From Oscillospiraceae bacterium (GTDB lineage: Bacteria > Bacillota > Clostridia > Saccharofermentanales > Saccharofermentanaceae), in contig CACZMA010000002.1 in the NCBI GenBank assembly GCA_902782125.1, forward strand, positions 124,001 through 188,000: a stretch of DNA of 64,000 nt, in the 5' to 3' direction. Below are positions 35,820-45,024 of this stretch, piece by piece. A program made the translations under genes and the position numbers. Position 1 is the stretch's first letter. Every line of letters starts with the position of its first letter. Below the pieces are notes generated by a model, which saw only the letters and a program-made list of their open reading frames with translations, did not search any database and was not told the DNA's origin.

Positions 35820-36010
35820 GATGGATCTGTCTGCGGATTTAGCCCCGCGGCAAGACGGATCGGCGGCACACTTGCTCACTGCCGCAAAGCAACAAAGAAG
35901 AAGTAAAAGGAAATAGAATATTACACGCCACCCAGTAAGGGCGGCTGCTTCGGGAAACTGAAGTTCCTTACACGAGCGTGTTGTATATATATCCAACAAC
36001 ATTACCATTT
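35820..36010 (+). promoter_or_regulatory. Folded leader between rpmJ and rpsM
   Basis: The 214-nt spacer forms several strong helices: GATCTGTCT with AGACGGATC plus GCGG/CCGC (about 35825-35868), GCGGCA with TGCCGC (about 35870-35892), and a larger domain closed by ACACG/CGTGT (about 35925-35982) that contains GCC-A-CCC/GGG-C-GGC and interlocking CTTC/GAAG and GGAA/TTCC pairs. A last hairpin TGTTG/CAACA lies before the Shine-Dalgarno. In Escherichia coli the leader of rpsM is a nested pseudoknot bound by S4; an analogous S4 control site is a reasonable inference because rpsD lies in this operon. Confidence 0.45.
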
Positions 36011-36026
36011 TATGGAGGTACACTAA

Positions 36027-36395
36027 ATGGCTCGTATAGCCGGCGTAGATTTGCCGAATGATAAGAGGATCGAGATTGCTCTTACATACATTTACGGCAT
36101 CGGTAACACAAGCGCTTCCGAGATCATCAAGGCTACAGGAATCAATCCTGATACCCGCGTAAAGGATCTCTCAGAGGATGAAGTCGCTAAGATTCGTGAT
36201 CAGATCGAGAACAATTACAAGGTTGAGGGTGACCTCAAGAGAGAAGTCCAGAGCAACATCAAGAGACTGACAGATATCGGATGCTATCGCGGAAGACGTC
36301 ACAGACTCGGACTCCCTGTAAGAGGCCAGAACACAAAGAACAACGCTCGTACCCGTAAGGGCCCGAAGCACACTGTTGCTGGCAAGAAGAAGTAA
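36027..36395 (+). CDS. rpsM: 30S ribosomal protein S13
   Basis: Head protein bridging to the 50S and contacting P-site tRNA. 122 residues. [20 protein letters not shown] start, [20 protein letters not shown] and the basic C-terminal tail are typical. Confidence 0.98.
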   Translation: MARIAGVDLPNDKRIEIALTYIYGIGNTSASEIIKATGINPDTRVKDLSEDEVAKIRDQIENNYKVEGDLKREVQSNIKRLTDIGCYRGRRHRLGLPVRGQNTKNNARTRKGPKHTVAGKKK

Positions 36396-36410
36396 GGGAG
36401 GATAGCTTTT

Positions 36411-36797
36411 ATGGCAAGAGATACAAAGAGACCGAGAAGGTCTGAACGTAAGAATGTTGTAGAAGGTCAGGCTCATATTCACGCTACCTTTAACAATACG
36501 ATCGTAACCATTACAGACAAGCAGGGCAACTGCATTTCCTGGGCATCCGCAGGTATGGACGCCAAGGGTTCACGTAAGGGCACAAGCTATGCTGCACAGG
36601 TTGCATCCGAGAAGGCTGCAAAGACTGCAGTTGACCACGGAATGAAGACTGTTGACGTTTATGTCAAGGGTCCCGGATCCGGAAGAGAGTCAGCAGTTCG
36701 TGCACTCGAGACAGCAGGCCTCAGGGTTACAATGATCAAGGACGTTACACCCGTTCCTCACAACGGCTGCCGTCCTCCGAAGCGCAGAAGAGTTTAA
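36411..36797 (+). CDS. rpsK: 30S ribosomal protein S11
   Basis: Platform protein near the E site. 128 residues. [20 protein letters not shown], the [12 protein letters not shown] motif and the [13 protein letters not shown] end are exact. Confidence 0.98.
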   Translation: MARDTKRPRRSERKNVVEGQAHIHATFNNTIVTITDKQGNCISWASAGMDAKGSRKGTSYAAQVASEKAAKTAVDHGMKTVDVYVKGPGSGRESAVRALETAGLRVTMIKDVTPVPHNGCRPPKRRRV

Positions 36798-36845
36798 TCT
36801 GACGCTTGGGAATCGATTTACTAGTAAAGAAAAGAGGATATATCA

Positions 36846-37445
36846 ATGGCTAGAGATATGACACCTGTCCTTAAGAAGTGCAGAGCCCTCGGTGTTGAGC
36901 CTGCCTTCCTGGGTATAGAGAAGAAGAAGTCAAAGAAAAAGACAAGCGATATGCGCAAGAAGAAGAGTGAATACGGCATTCAGCTCGAAGAGAAGCAGAA
37001 GGCTAAGTTCATCTACGGCGTACTCGAGAAGCCTTTCAGAAACTATTTCGGCAAGGCACAGAAGCTTAAGTACGGCACAACCGGTGAGAACCTCATGATC
37101 CTTCTTGAGACAAGACTCGACAACGTTATCTTCAGAATGGGTCTTGCACGTACAAGAGATGAAGCTAGACAGATCGTAAGCCACAGGAATGTTAATGTTA
37201 ACGGCAAGACTGTTAACATCCCTTCCTACTCTGTTAAGGTTGGCGATCAGATCGAGATCAAGGAGAACGCTAGAGGTTCTCAGAGATTCAAGGATATCGT
37301 TGCAGTTACAGGCGCTAGAGCAGTTCCTGCATGGGTTGAGTCCGATCTCGAGAAGCTTAATGGTAAGGTTCTTGCAGTACCTACAAGAGACCAGATCGAC
37401 ACACCTGTTAACGAAGTCGCTATCGTCGAGTTGTATTCCAAGTAA
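36846..37445 (+). CDS. rpsD: 30S ribosomal protein S4
   Basis: Primary 16S rRNA binder and frequent autogenous regulator. 199 residues. The zinc-free (C-) N-terminus has only one cysteine near the start. The S4 RNA-binding domain (LDNVIFRMGLARTRDEARQI and the VNVNGKTVNIPSY region) is complete. Its presence inside the alpha operon, as in proteobacteria, differs from Bacillus subtilis, where rpsD stands alone. Confidence 0.98.
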   Translation: MARDMTPVLKKCRALGVEPAFLGIEKKKSKKKTSDMRKKKSEYGIQLEEKQKAKFIYGVLEKPFRNYFGKAQKLKYGTTGENLMILLETRLDNVIFRMGLARTRDEARQIVSHRNVNVNGKTVNIPSYSVKVGDQIEIKENARGSQRFKDIVAVTGARAVPAWVESDLEKLNGKVLAVPTRDQIDTPVNEVAIVELYSK

Positions 37446-37493
37446 TATCTGACTCTGGTAATACGGATAACAAATATATTAGGAGGATAAGAT

Positions 37494-38444
37494 ATGATGG
37501 AAATAAGCCAGCCGACAGTTAAGTGCGTTGAATCCAACGAAGACAAGTCATACGGCAAGTATGTCATCTCTCCGCTTGAGCGCGGCTTCGGTACAACTCT
37601 TGGCAACTCTCTGCGCAGAGTTCTTCTGTCCTCGCTCTCCGGCGCGGCAGTTACAACTATTAAGATAGATAAGATCAGGCATGAATTCTCCACGGTTCCG
37701 GGCATTATCGAGGATATGACCGAGATAATCCTTAACATCAAGGGCATTCGCGCTAAGCTCCACAACGAGTCCAACATCGTAAGCATCAGCGTTGCGAAGG
37801 GCAGAACCGGCGAGCTTACAGCAGGCGATATCGTTCACGGACCCGATGTTGAGATCATGAATCCCGAGCACGTTATCGCTCACCTCAACGGTGCTGATGA
37901 CGTATTCATGGAATTCACACTCGAGAAGGGACGCGGATACAACACCGCTGAACAGAACAAGCCTGATAAGCAGGTCATCGGCGTTATCCCGATCGATTCT
38001 GTATTCACACCTGTAAAGAAGGCAAACTATAAGGTCGAGAACACACGTGTAGGTGCAAGGACTGACTACGACAGCCTTACGATCGAAGTCTGGACAGACG
38101 GTACGATCGAGGTTGACGAGGCGCTCTCTTCAGCTGCCAACTGCCTTATAGATCACCTCAAGTTCTTCACAGCTCTTGCTGATACTGATTCTGCTTTGAG
38201 CTTCAAGAACGTAGAGGAGACCGGCGAACATGATTCCAAGCTCTCCGGCATCATCGAAGACTTGGATTTCTCCGTCCGTACATACAACTGCCTCAAGAGG
38301 GCACAGATCAATACGGTCGGCGATCTTGTCGCCAAGACGATGGATGAGATGATCAAGGTCAGAAACCTCGGTAAGAAGTCTCTCGAAGAAATCATCGAGA
38401 AGCTCGACGAGATGGGCCTTCACCTCAAGGATCAAGCAGACTAA
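37494..38444 (+). CDS. rpoA: RNA polymerase subunit alpha
   Basis: Assembly platform of RNA polymerase. 316 residues: N-terminal dimerisation domain (FGTTLGNSLRRVLLSSLSG) and C-terminal domain (LDFSVRTYNCLKRAQINTVG, RNLGKKSLEEI) which binds UP elements and activators. Two adjacent ATG codons (37494 and 37497) could start it; the AGGAGG site suits both. Confidence 0.98.
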   Translation: MMEISQPTVKCVESNEDKSYGKYVISPLERGFGTTLGNSLRRVLLSSLSGAAVTTIKIDKIRHEFSTVPGIIEDMTEIILNIKGIRAKLHNESNIVSISVAKGRTGELTAGDIVHGPDVEIMNPEHVIAHLNGADDVFMEFTLEKGRGYNTAEQNKPDKQVIGVIPIDSVFTPVKKANYKVENTRVGARTDYDSLTIEVWTDGTIEVDEALSSAANCLIDHLKFFTALADTDSALSFKNVEETGEHDSKLSGIIEDLDFSVRTYNCLKRAQINTVGDLVAKTMDEMIKVRNLGKKSLEEIIEKLDEMGLHLKDQAD

Positions 38445-38468
38445 TCTCAAGGTAGGAGGAGCAATAAA

Positions 38469-38990
38469 ATGCCTAACAGAAAAATGGGCCGTGCTTCTGA
38501 TCAGCGTACGGCTATCCTGAAGAATATGGTTACCACCATGATCATAAACGGTAAGGTAGAGACAACAGTTGCACGTGCTAAGGAAGTAAGTGCAATCGTA
38601 GAGGGTCTCGTAGCATCTGCAGTTAAGGAGAAGGATAACTTCACAACAAAGGAGATCACAGTCTCCGCTGCTAAGCTCGACGGTAAGGGCAAGAAGGTTC
38701 TTAAGACAAAGACTTCCAAGTCCGGTGCTCAGTACGAGGTAGTTGACCGTGAAGTTAAGACAAAGACAGTTCAGGTTGACGATCCTTCACGTCTCGCAGC
38801 ACGCAAGGCTATGATGAAGTGGCTTATCAAGAGCCATGACAGCGAGGGCTATGTAGTTAACCCTACAAACAAGCTTTTCGACGAGATCGCACCCAGATAT
38901 GCCGGCAGAACAGGCGGCTACACAAGGATCATCAGACTCGGCGCAAGACGCGGCGACGGATCCGAGATGGCTATCCTGGAGTTCGTGTAA
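38469..38990 (+). CDS. rplQ: 50S ribosomal protein L17 with an internal insertion
   Basis: Protein near the tunnel exit. The conserved start ([18 protein letters not shown]) and end ([20 protein letters not shown]) are separated by an insertion of about 50 residues (roughly 55-105) rich in Lys, Thr and Val, making 173 residues in place of 112-130. The insertion falls in the middle of the globular domain after the RAKEV helix. It closes the alpha operon and is followed by a terminator. Confidence 0.96.
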   Translation: MPNRKMGRASDQRTAILKNMVTTMIINGKVETTVARAKEVSAIVEGLVASAVKEKDNFTTKEITVSAAKLDGKGKKVLKTKTSKSGAQYEVVDREVKTKTVQVDDPSRLAARKAMMKWLIKSHDSEGYVVNPTNKLFDEIAPRYAGRTGGYTRIIRLGARRGDGSEMAILEFV

Positions 38991-39020
38991 TCTAAGCACT
39001 GCATAATTTTACAGTTTATA

Positions 39021-39058
39021 CGGGGAAAGATTGTTTACATCTTTCCCCGTTCTTTTTA
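39021..39058 (+). terminator. Rho-independent terminator of the alpha operon
   Basis: Perfect 11-bp stem CGGGGAAAGAT/ATCTTTCCCCG (39021-39031 with 39039-39049), followed by TTCTTTTT. Confidence 0.9.
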
Positions 39059-39092
39059 CAATAGGTAGACCAAATATAAAGGGAGAGGGCAT

Positions 39093-40895
39093 TTGGCTGA
39101 CGAGAAGGACATGATATCCCTGTCCGACGTGGCATTCAGCTACCTGAGTGACGACGGGGAAGGCAAGGAGACAGCGACCAAGGCTGTTGACGGAGTTACG
39201 CTCACGATAGAGCGCGGCTCTTATGTTGCCGTGACCGGGTCCAACGGTTCAGGCAAGTCTACGCTTGCCAAGCTCATAGACCTTCTCGAGACACCCGACA
39301 GGGGTAAGATCGTCATCTGGGGCAAAGATTCCGCTGAAAATGACAACTTCTGGGAGATCAGGAAGAGATGCGCATGCGTGTTCCAGAACCCGGATAACCA
39401 GATCGTCGGAACGATAGTCGAAGAAGACACCGCTTTCGGTCCCGAGAATCTCGGCATACCCAACCCCGAGCTCAGGCAGCGTGTAGACTCGGCCCTCAGG
39501 GAGACCGGCCTGTATGACTTAAGGCACAGAGAGGCAGCAAGCCTGTCTGGCGGCCAGAAGCAGAAACTTGCGATAGCAGGCGCACTTGCAATGAGGCCGG
39601 AAGTGCTGATACTGGACGAAGCGACGGCAATGCTCGATCCTTTGTGCAGGGATGAGTTCCTCGAGCTTGTGGAACAGATGCGCCGCGAGAAGAACCTCAC
39701 CCTCATAACCATAACCCATGACATGGCAGAAGCTGCCAGATGCGACAGGATAATAGTAATGAACAAGGGCAAAGTGGTCCTTGACGGAACGCCGCCGGAA
39801 GTGTTCTCGAGCGGAAGGCTAGGCGAATGCGGTCTTAAGCAGCCCGAGAACTTTGCTCTGTGCTATCAGATCGCAATGATCTGCGGCGAAGAGATACTGC
39901 CGTCTGATCTGGAGTCTGAAGACAAGCTGATCCGCAGGATAGTCAGGATGATCCCGCGAATGGTCTCTGCCTACATCCCGGATACGGAAGAGCCGGAAGA
40001 TAAGTCCTCCGATGAGATCATCATGAGCATCAAAGGTCTCAGCCATTCTTACGACGGGACAAGCAAGGCTATAACGGATATAGACCTTGACGTCAGGAAG
40101 GGCGAAGTCCTCGGAATTGCCGGAGCGAGCGGCTGCGGCAAAACGACTCTCATCACGCATCTCAATGCAATCCTTAAGCCCCAGACCGGAGACATAGAGA
40201 TCAGGACAAAGGATAAGGTCCTTCACTGTTCGGACAAGAAGGACAGGGCACAGATCAGAAGGACCGTGGGCCTTGTCTTTCAATATCCGGAATACCAACT
40301 GTTCGAAGAGACAGTCTACAAGGACATCGCGTACGGACTCAAGAAACTTAAGATCCCTGAGAACGAACAGAAATCGCGCATACTCGAGGCCGCAGCAAGA
40401 GTGGGACTTCCCGAAGATGTTTTGGGCAAGAGCCCTTTCGAGCTGTCCGGAGGCCAGAAGAGACGTGTGGCGATCGCCGGCGTGCTCGTAATGCGCCCCG
40501 AGATACTGGTGCTCGACGAACCCGCATCGGGCCTCGATCCCCACGGAAGAGACGAGATGTTCAAGCTCATCTCCGACCTTAAGGAGAGCGGCACCACGAT
40601 AATACTCGTATCCCATAATATGGACGAGGCTGCAAGGAACTGCGACCGTGTATGTGCCATAAAGGACGGAAAGATCATCAAGACTGCACCGCCGGATGAA
40701 TTCTTCAACAATACGGAGGAAGTATCTGCAGCAGGCCTCGATATCCCCGTTCTGACCAGATTTGCCGATAAGCTCAAGACGGCCATTGCCGCGGAGCTCC
40801 CGGGCATAGAGTTCGGCAAGCCGGAATTCGACTCTTACAAAGAGGCTGCGTCCATCGTAAGGAGCGTCAGGAAAGAGGTGAAGGGCCGTGCTTGA
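39093..40895 (+). CDS. ecfA: Fused EcfA1-EcfA2 ATPase of the energy-coupling factor transporter
   Basis: 600 residues carrying two complete ABC ATPase units. Unit 1 (about 1-300): Walker A GSNGSGKST, Q-loop VFQNPDNQIVG (EcfA1 type), signature LSGGQKQKLAIAGAL, Walker B VLILDEATAMLDP, His in TITHDMAE. Unit 2 (about 310-600): Walker A GASGCGKTT, Q-loop VFQYPEYQLFEETV (EcfA2 type), signature LSGGQKRRVAIAGVL, Walker B ILVLDEPASGLDP, VSHNMDEA. Normally these are two genes upstream of ecfT in this very place. The start is TTG at 39093, with GGGAGAGGG upstream. It energises vitamin uptake through S components encoded elsewhere. No stop, frame change or repeat marks the junction, so the fusion looks genuine. 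Confidence 0.95.
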   Translation: MADEKDMISLSDVAFSYLSDDGEGKETATKAVDGVTLTIERGSYVAVTGSNGSGKSTLAKLIDLLETPDRGKIVIWGKDSAENDNFWEIRKRCACVFQNPDNQIVGTIVEEDTAFGPENLGIPNPELRQRVDSALRETGLYDLRHREAASLSGGQKQKLAIAGALAMRPEVLILDEATAMLDPLCRDEFLELVEQMRREKNLTLITITHDMAEAARCDRIIVMNKGKVVLDGTPPEVFSSGRLGECGLKQPENFALCYQIAMICGEEILPSDLESEDKLIRRIVRMIPRMVSAYIPDTEEPEDKSSDEIIMSIKGLSHSYDGTSKAITDIDLDVRKGEVLGIAGASGCGKTTLITHLNAILKPQTGDIEIRTKDKVLHCSDKKDRAQIRRTVGLVFQYPEYQLFEETVYKDIAYGLKKLKIPENEQKSRILEAAARVGLPEDVLGKSPFELSGGQKRRVAIAGVLVMRPEILVLDEPASGLDPHGRDEMFKLISDLKESGTTIILVSHNMDEAARNCDRVCAIKDGKIIKTAPPDEFFNNTEEVSAAGLDIPVLTRFADKLKTAIAAELPGIEFGKPEFDSYKEAASIVRSVRKEVKGRA

Positions 40896-41697
40896 GAACA
40901 TCTCCATCGGACGCTACTACAAAGCTGACTCGCTCCTTCACCGCACGGATCCCAGGGTGAAGACGATCCTCTATATCCTGTATCTTGCCGCGATCTTCAT
41001 AATCAGCACACCGCAGGCGATAATCGCGCTCACGGCGATAACGCTGATCCAGCTCATCATGGGCAAGATCAAGCCCGGCATACTCTGGACAACCGTAAAG
41101 CCGATCCTGCCGCTGGCAATATTCATCCTGCTGCTCAACGTTCTGACGATAGGGCAGGGCAATGTCCTCTTTGAATGGAGGATAATCAAGATAACCGATA
41201 ACGGTATCTACAAGGCAGTACTCATGGCAGTCAGGCTCATGTTCCTCATCGTCTCGACGAGCATCCTACTGACGCTGACCACGACACCGCTCAAGATATC
41301 CGATGCCCTTGAAAAGCTCTTCTCACCCCTCAAGGTCATCAAGGTACCCGTACACGAGATGGCCATGATGATGTCAATCGCACTCAGGTTCATACCCACA
41401 CTGGTAGCCGAGACCGACAAGATAATGAAGGCGCAGGTGTCCAGGGGCGCGGATTATGACACGGGCACGTTCATCAACAGGGTCAAAGGATACATCACCG
41501 TGCTCATACCCCTGTTCGTATCGAGCTTCAAGCGTGCCGAGGAGCTTGCCGTGGCAATGGATGCGAGATGCTACAGAGGCGGAGAGGGAAGGACAAAGCT
41601 CAACCCCTTGAAGCTGACCTTGACGGATGTTCTTACGGGACTTTTCCTCGGGCTCTGTGCCGTACTGCTTGTTGTCATTGATTTGTCTTTGAGATAG
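40888..41697 (+). CDS. ecfT: ECF transporter transmembrane protein EcfT
   Basis: Membrane coupling subunit that joins the ATPases to interchangeable vitamin-binding S components. 269 residues, six or so helices. The two coupling motifs are visible: SRGADY in the long cytoplasmic helix and ARCYRGG near residue 230. GTG start at 40888, 8 nt inside the ATPase gene, with GAGGTGAAGGG upstream. Confidence 0.95.
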   Translation: MLENISIGRYYKADSLLHRTDPRVKTILYILYLAAIFIISTPQAIIALTAITLIQLIMGKIKPGILWTTVKPILPLAIFILLLNVLTIGQGNVLFEWRIIKITDNGIYKAVLMAVRLMFLIVSTSILLTLTTTPLKISDALEKLFSPLKVIKVPVHEMAMMMSIALRFIPTLVAETDKIMKAQVSRGADYDTGTFINRVKGYITVLIPLFVSSFKRAEELAVAMDARCYRGGEGRTKLNPLKLTLTDVLTGLFLGLCAVLLVVIDLSLR

Positions 41698-41717
41698 CAG
41701 TCGGGCTGTGTTAGAAT
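41689..41717 (+). promoter_or_regulatory. Promoter of the glucokinase gene within the end of ecfT
   Basis: TTGAGA (41689-41694), 17 nt, TAGAAT (41712-41717) with an extended TGT just before the -10. The gene can thus be expressed apart from ecfT. Confidence 0.6.
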
Positions 41718-41758
41718 TCTATTTACGAATATAAGCTGAAAGGCGGAATCTTCGAGAT

Positions 41759-42736
41759 ATGGCAAATTATGTGGGAATCGATCTTGGTGGCACCAACATC
41801 AAGGCCGGAGTAGTAACGGATGAAGGTAAGCTCCTTAACAAGGTAACATGCAAGACAAATGCCGACCGTCCTATGGAAGACATCATCCATGACATGGGCA
41901 GGCTTGCAGCTGACGCGGTAAAGGATGCAGGACTTGAGGTATCGGACATCGAGGCTATCGGCATCGGTTCTCCGGGAACACCTGACAATGACGAGGGTCT
42001 TCTCGTATATTCCAACAATCTGCCTTTTGTTATGGCTCCGATGAGAAAGCTCATAAGGGAGGTCATCGATCTTCCGGTATACATCGACAACGATGCAAAC
42101 TGCGCTGCAATGGCTGAGGCTGTTGCAGGTGCCGCAAAGGGTGCCAAGGATTCGGTTACGATCACGCTCGGAACCGGCGTAGGTGCAGGCGTTATCGTTG
42201 ACGGCAAGATATATTCAGGCTTCAATCAGGCAGGATCGGAGTTCGGACACACCGTTCTCGTCTCCGGCGGCATTGAATGTCCGTGCGGCAGGAAGGGCTG
42301 CTTTGAGCAGTATGCTTCCGCATCCGCTCTTGCAAGGATGACAAGGGAAGCTGCCGAGAAAAATCCGGATTCACTTCTTAACAAGGTATACGAACAGCAG
42401 GGCGAGTGGAATGCACAGATAGCCTTCATCGCGATGTGTGACGGCGACGAGACAGCCAAGGAAGTTGTCGATACTTATACTTCTTATCTGGCGGACGGTC
42501 TGGCTAATGCGATCAATGCTTTCATGCCTGAAGTCCTCGTGGTAGGCGGCGGTGTCTGCAACGAAGGCGATCCGCTCCTTATCCCCATGCGTGAGAAGAC
42601 AATGTCCAGACCTTACTTCGGACCCGGAGTAAAGAAGACAAGGATCGAGCTTGCGCAGATGGGCAACGATGCCGGTATCGTAGGAGCTGCCATGATGGGC
42701 AAGTCCTGCGCTGATCACGGTAAGAACGGCAAGTAA
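41759..42736 (+). CDS. glcK: ROK-family glucokinase
   Basis: ATP-dependent phosphorylation of glucose on entry to glycolysis. 325 residues. Phosphate 1 motif GIDLGGTNIKAGVV, catalytic Asp in YIDNDANCAAMAE, phosphate 2 TLGTGVGAGVIVDG, and the ROK zinc site CPCGRKGCFEQ with upstream GHTVL. Sugar specificity is assumed from its similarity to glucokinases; N-acetyl sugar kinases are the alternative. It sits between ecfT and truA, a place where most Clostridia have nothing. Confidence 0.9.
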   Translation: MANYVGIDLGGTNIKAGVVTDEGKLLNKVTCKTNADRPMEDIIHDMGRLAADAVKDAGLEVSDIEAIGIGSPGTPDNDEGLLVYSNNLPFVMAPMRKLIREVIDLPVYIDNDANCAAMAEAVAGAAKGAKDSVTITLGTGVGAGVIVDGKIYSGFNQAGSEFGHTVLVSGGIECPCGRKGCFEQYASASALARMTREAAEKNPDSLLNKVYEQQGEWNAQIAFIAMCDGDETAKEVVDTYTSYLADGLANAINAFMPEVLVVGGGVCNEGDPLLIPMREKTMSRPYFGPGVKKTRIELAQMGNDAGIVGAAMMGKSCADHGKNGK

Positions 42737-42749
42737 GCCGTCCCGCCCG

Positions 42750-43517
42750 ATGCCGCGCCTTGCTCTGATAACCGAATTCGACGGAACTTCGTTCTCAGGC
42801 TTCCAGTCGCAGAAGAACGGAAGAGCAGTTCAGGATGTATTGGAGACGGCACTCGGCACATTATTCAAAGAGAACATAAGACTTACGGGATGTTCCCGGA
42901 CTGACGCAGGTGTGCATGCGAGATGCCACTTAAGTCATGCCGACGTCCCGTTTGTCATTCCCGAGGAAAATATCCCTCTGGCGATGAATGCCATCCTGGA
43001 TGATGACGTTGCCGTCACGAGGGCTTTTTACGTAAGTGATGATTTCTCGGCAAGATTCGATATAGGCGGCAAGAGGTACGTGTACAGGATCTATAATTCA
43101 CGGACACCTTCACCACTGCACGCCAGATACTCTTATTTTTGCCCTTATGACCTGGATCTTGAGGCGATGAAGACGGCAGCATCCTTCTTTGCGGGAGAGC
43201 ATGATTTCGAGGCTTTCTGTGCAGCAGGCGGCAGCCAGAATACCTTTGTAAGAAGGCTGACTGGCGTCGAGGTAAGAAGAGCTGAATGCTGCCCTGAGAT
43301 GATCGAGATCGAAGTTAAGGGAGAAGCATTCCTGTACAACATGGTGCGCATCATATCAGGCACGATCCTTGAAGCCGGCATGGGAAGGATACCCGCGGAT
43401 TCCGTCGGAGGGATAATCGAATCCCGAGACAGAAAGAATGCCGGCAGGACGCTGCCCGCGTGCGGTCTGACACTTGAAGAAGTGTTTTACGACGAGGCCG
43501 GCGCGCGCGTACGATAA
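42750..43517 (+). CDS. truA: tRNA pseudouridine synthase A
   Basis: Makes pseudouridine at positions 38-40 of tRNA anticodon stems. 255 residues. Catalytic aspartate in CSRTDAGVHAR (about residue 52), FDIGGKRYVYRIYN and FLYNMVRIISGT motifs. No clear Shine-Dalgarno stands before the ATG, 13 nt after the glucokinase stop. Its usual followers rplM-rpsI are not here. Confidence 0.95.
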   Translation: MPRLALITEFDGTSFSGFQSQKNGRAVQDVLETALGTLFKENIRLTGCSRTDAGVHARCHLSHADVPFVIPEENIPLAMNAILDDDVAVTRAFYVSDDFSARFDIGGKRYVYRIYNSRTPSPLHARYSYFCPYDLDLEAMKTAASFFAGEHDFEAFCAAGGSQNTFVRRLTGVEVRRAECCPEMIEIEVKGEAFLYNMVRIISGTILEAGMGRIPADSVGGIIESRDRKNAGRTLPACGLTLEEVFYDEAGARVR

Positions 43518-43599
43518 TCCCCAAAAACATCAACGATTATTGTATAATTGTCAGAAGGGGGTTGGAATCCCCGAATAATAGGAATAGGAGGATAGATTT

Positions 43600-44049
43600 A
43601 TGGAAAATCTGTGGCTTTTATGGCTCGCAGTCGCAGTCGTCGCGCTTGTAATAGAATTCATGACGACAGCGCTTGTCAGTGTCTGGGTATGTGCCGGCGC
43701 ACTGGTCGCCATGATACTCGCACTTTGCGGTGCTGATATCCTGGTACAGATCATCGCGATGGCAGTAGTGACGGTCATCACCTTTATCATCTGCATGATC
43801 TGGATCAAGCCCAGACTGGACAAAAAGAAGAAGGGATATGCCCAGCCGACCAATGCTGACAGATACATCGGTTCGGAGGGCGTCGTTATCAAGGATATCG
43901 TTCCTGACGACGGCAAAGGGCAGATCAAGGTGGAAGGTCAGGTATGGAGCGCTAAGGCTTCGATGCCGATCTCCGAAGGTACAAGGGTAAGAGTTACGGC
44001 TCTCGAGGGCGTCAAGGCCATCGTTGAACCGGTAGAAGCAAACAATTAA
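43600..44049 (+). CDS. NfeD-like membrane protein
   Basis: 149 residues: two or three membrane helices (about 5-25, 28-48, 50-70) and a C-terminal OB-fold domain (IGSEGVVIKDIVPDDGKG onward). This short NfeD form is typically paired with an SPFH protein, as it is here with a 14-nt gap, and the pair is linked to membrane microdomain organisation. A TATAAT box at 43543-43548 may serve it, though its -35 is poor. Confidence 0.9.
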   Translation: MENLWLLWLAVAVVALVIEFMTTALVSVWVCAGALVAMILALCGADILVQIIAMAVVTVITFIICMIWIKPRLDKKKKGYAQPTNADRYIGSEGVVIKDIVPDDGKGQIKVEGQVWSAKASMPISEGTRVRVTALEGVKAIVEPVEANN

Positions 44050-44063
44050 GGAGGAATAAGAAA

Positions 44064-44987
44064 ATGTTAATGAATCTTTCAGCAGACGGCGCTGCAGTAG
44101 GTGTAGTCATCGGCCTGGTAATAGTGATCGGTGTGATCCTCGGCCTGATAATCTCATGCATCAAGATCGTACCGCAGGCAACAACGTTCATCATCGAGCG
44201 TCTCGGAACTTATAAGACGACTTGGGACACAGGTCTTCACCTCAAGGTTCCTTTCATCGATAAGGTAGCAAAGAAGATCTCGCTCAAGGAGAAGGTCGCA
44301 GACTTCGCTCCTCAGGCCGTTATCACGAAGGATAACGTTACAATGCAGATCGATACTGTCGTGTTCTACCAGATCATCGACCCTAAGCTCTATACATACG
44401 GTATCGAGCGTCCGATCATCGCTATCGAGAACCTCTCGGCAACAACTCTCCGTAACATCATCGGTGACCTCGAGCTCGACCAGACACTCACATCACGTGA
44501 CATCATCAACACAAGGATGAGAGAGATCCTGGACGAAGCAACAGACCCCTGGGGCATCAAGGTCAACCGAGTAGAGCTCAAGAACATCATCCCGCCTAAG
44601 GAGATCCAGCAGGCGATGGAGAAGCAGATGAAGGCTGAGCGAGAGAAGAGAGAGAAGATCCTCATCGCAGAAGGTGAGAAGGAATCTGCAATCAGAGTTG
44701 CAGAAGGTGAGAAGGAAGCAGCTATCCTCAGAGCTGAGGCTAAGAAGGAAGCTCAGATCCGTGAGGCTGAAGGTCAGGCTCAGGCTATCCTCGAGATCCA
44801 GGAAGCTACCGCTAAGGGTCTTCAGATGATCAAGGATGTCGGCGCTGATGACGGACTTATCGCCATCAAGGGCCTTGAGGCTCTCGAGAAGGTCGGCCAG
44901 GGATCTTCCACAAAGATCATCATCCCTTCAGATCTTCAGGGTATCGCCGGTCTTGCAACTACCATCAAGGAAGTAGCAAAGTCCTGA
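44064..44987 (+). CDS. SPFH/stomatin-like protein (QmcA type)
   Basis: 307 residues. One N-terminal membrane helix (about 10-33), the SPFH/band-7 domain (QATTFIIERLGTYKTTWDTG to about 200) and a coiled-coil region with AEGEKE repeats (about 200-250). It assembles into large rings in the cytoplasmic membrane in related bacteria and works with NfeD. The proteins it organises here are unknown. Confidence 0.93.
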   Translation: MLMNLSADGAAVGVVIGLVIVIGVILGLIISCIKIVPQATTFIIERLGTYKTTWDTGLHLKVPFIDKVAKKISLKEKVADFAPQAVITKDNVTMQIDTVVFYQIIDPKLYTYGIERPIIAIENLSATTLRNIIGDLELDQTLTSRDIINTRMREILDEATDPWGIKVNRVELKNIIPPKEIQQAMEKQMKAEREKREKILIAEGEKESAIRVAEGEKEAAILRAEAKKEAQIREAEGQAQAILEIQEATAKGLQMIKDVGADDGLIAIKGLEALEKVGQGSSTKIIIPSDLQGIAGLATTIKEVAKS

Positions 44988-45024
44988 TGCCTGCATACTG
45001 ACTACAAGGAAGGAAAATATAACA

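Noticed and set aside
39819..40907. A 362-codon open frame opposite the fused ECF ATPase gene
   Set aside because: It mirrors the third codon positions of a clearly conserved gene, and no Shine-Dalgarno or known motif supports it.
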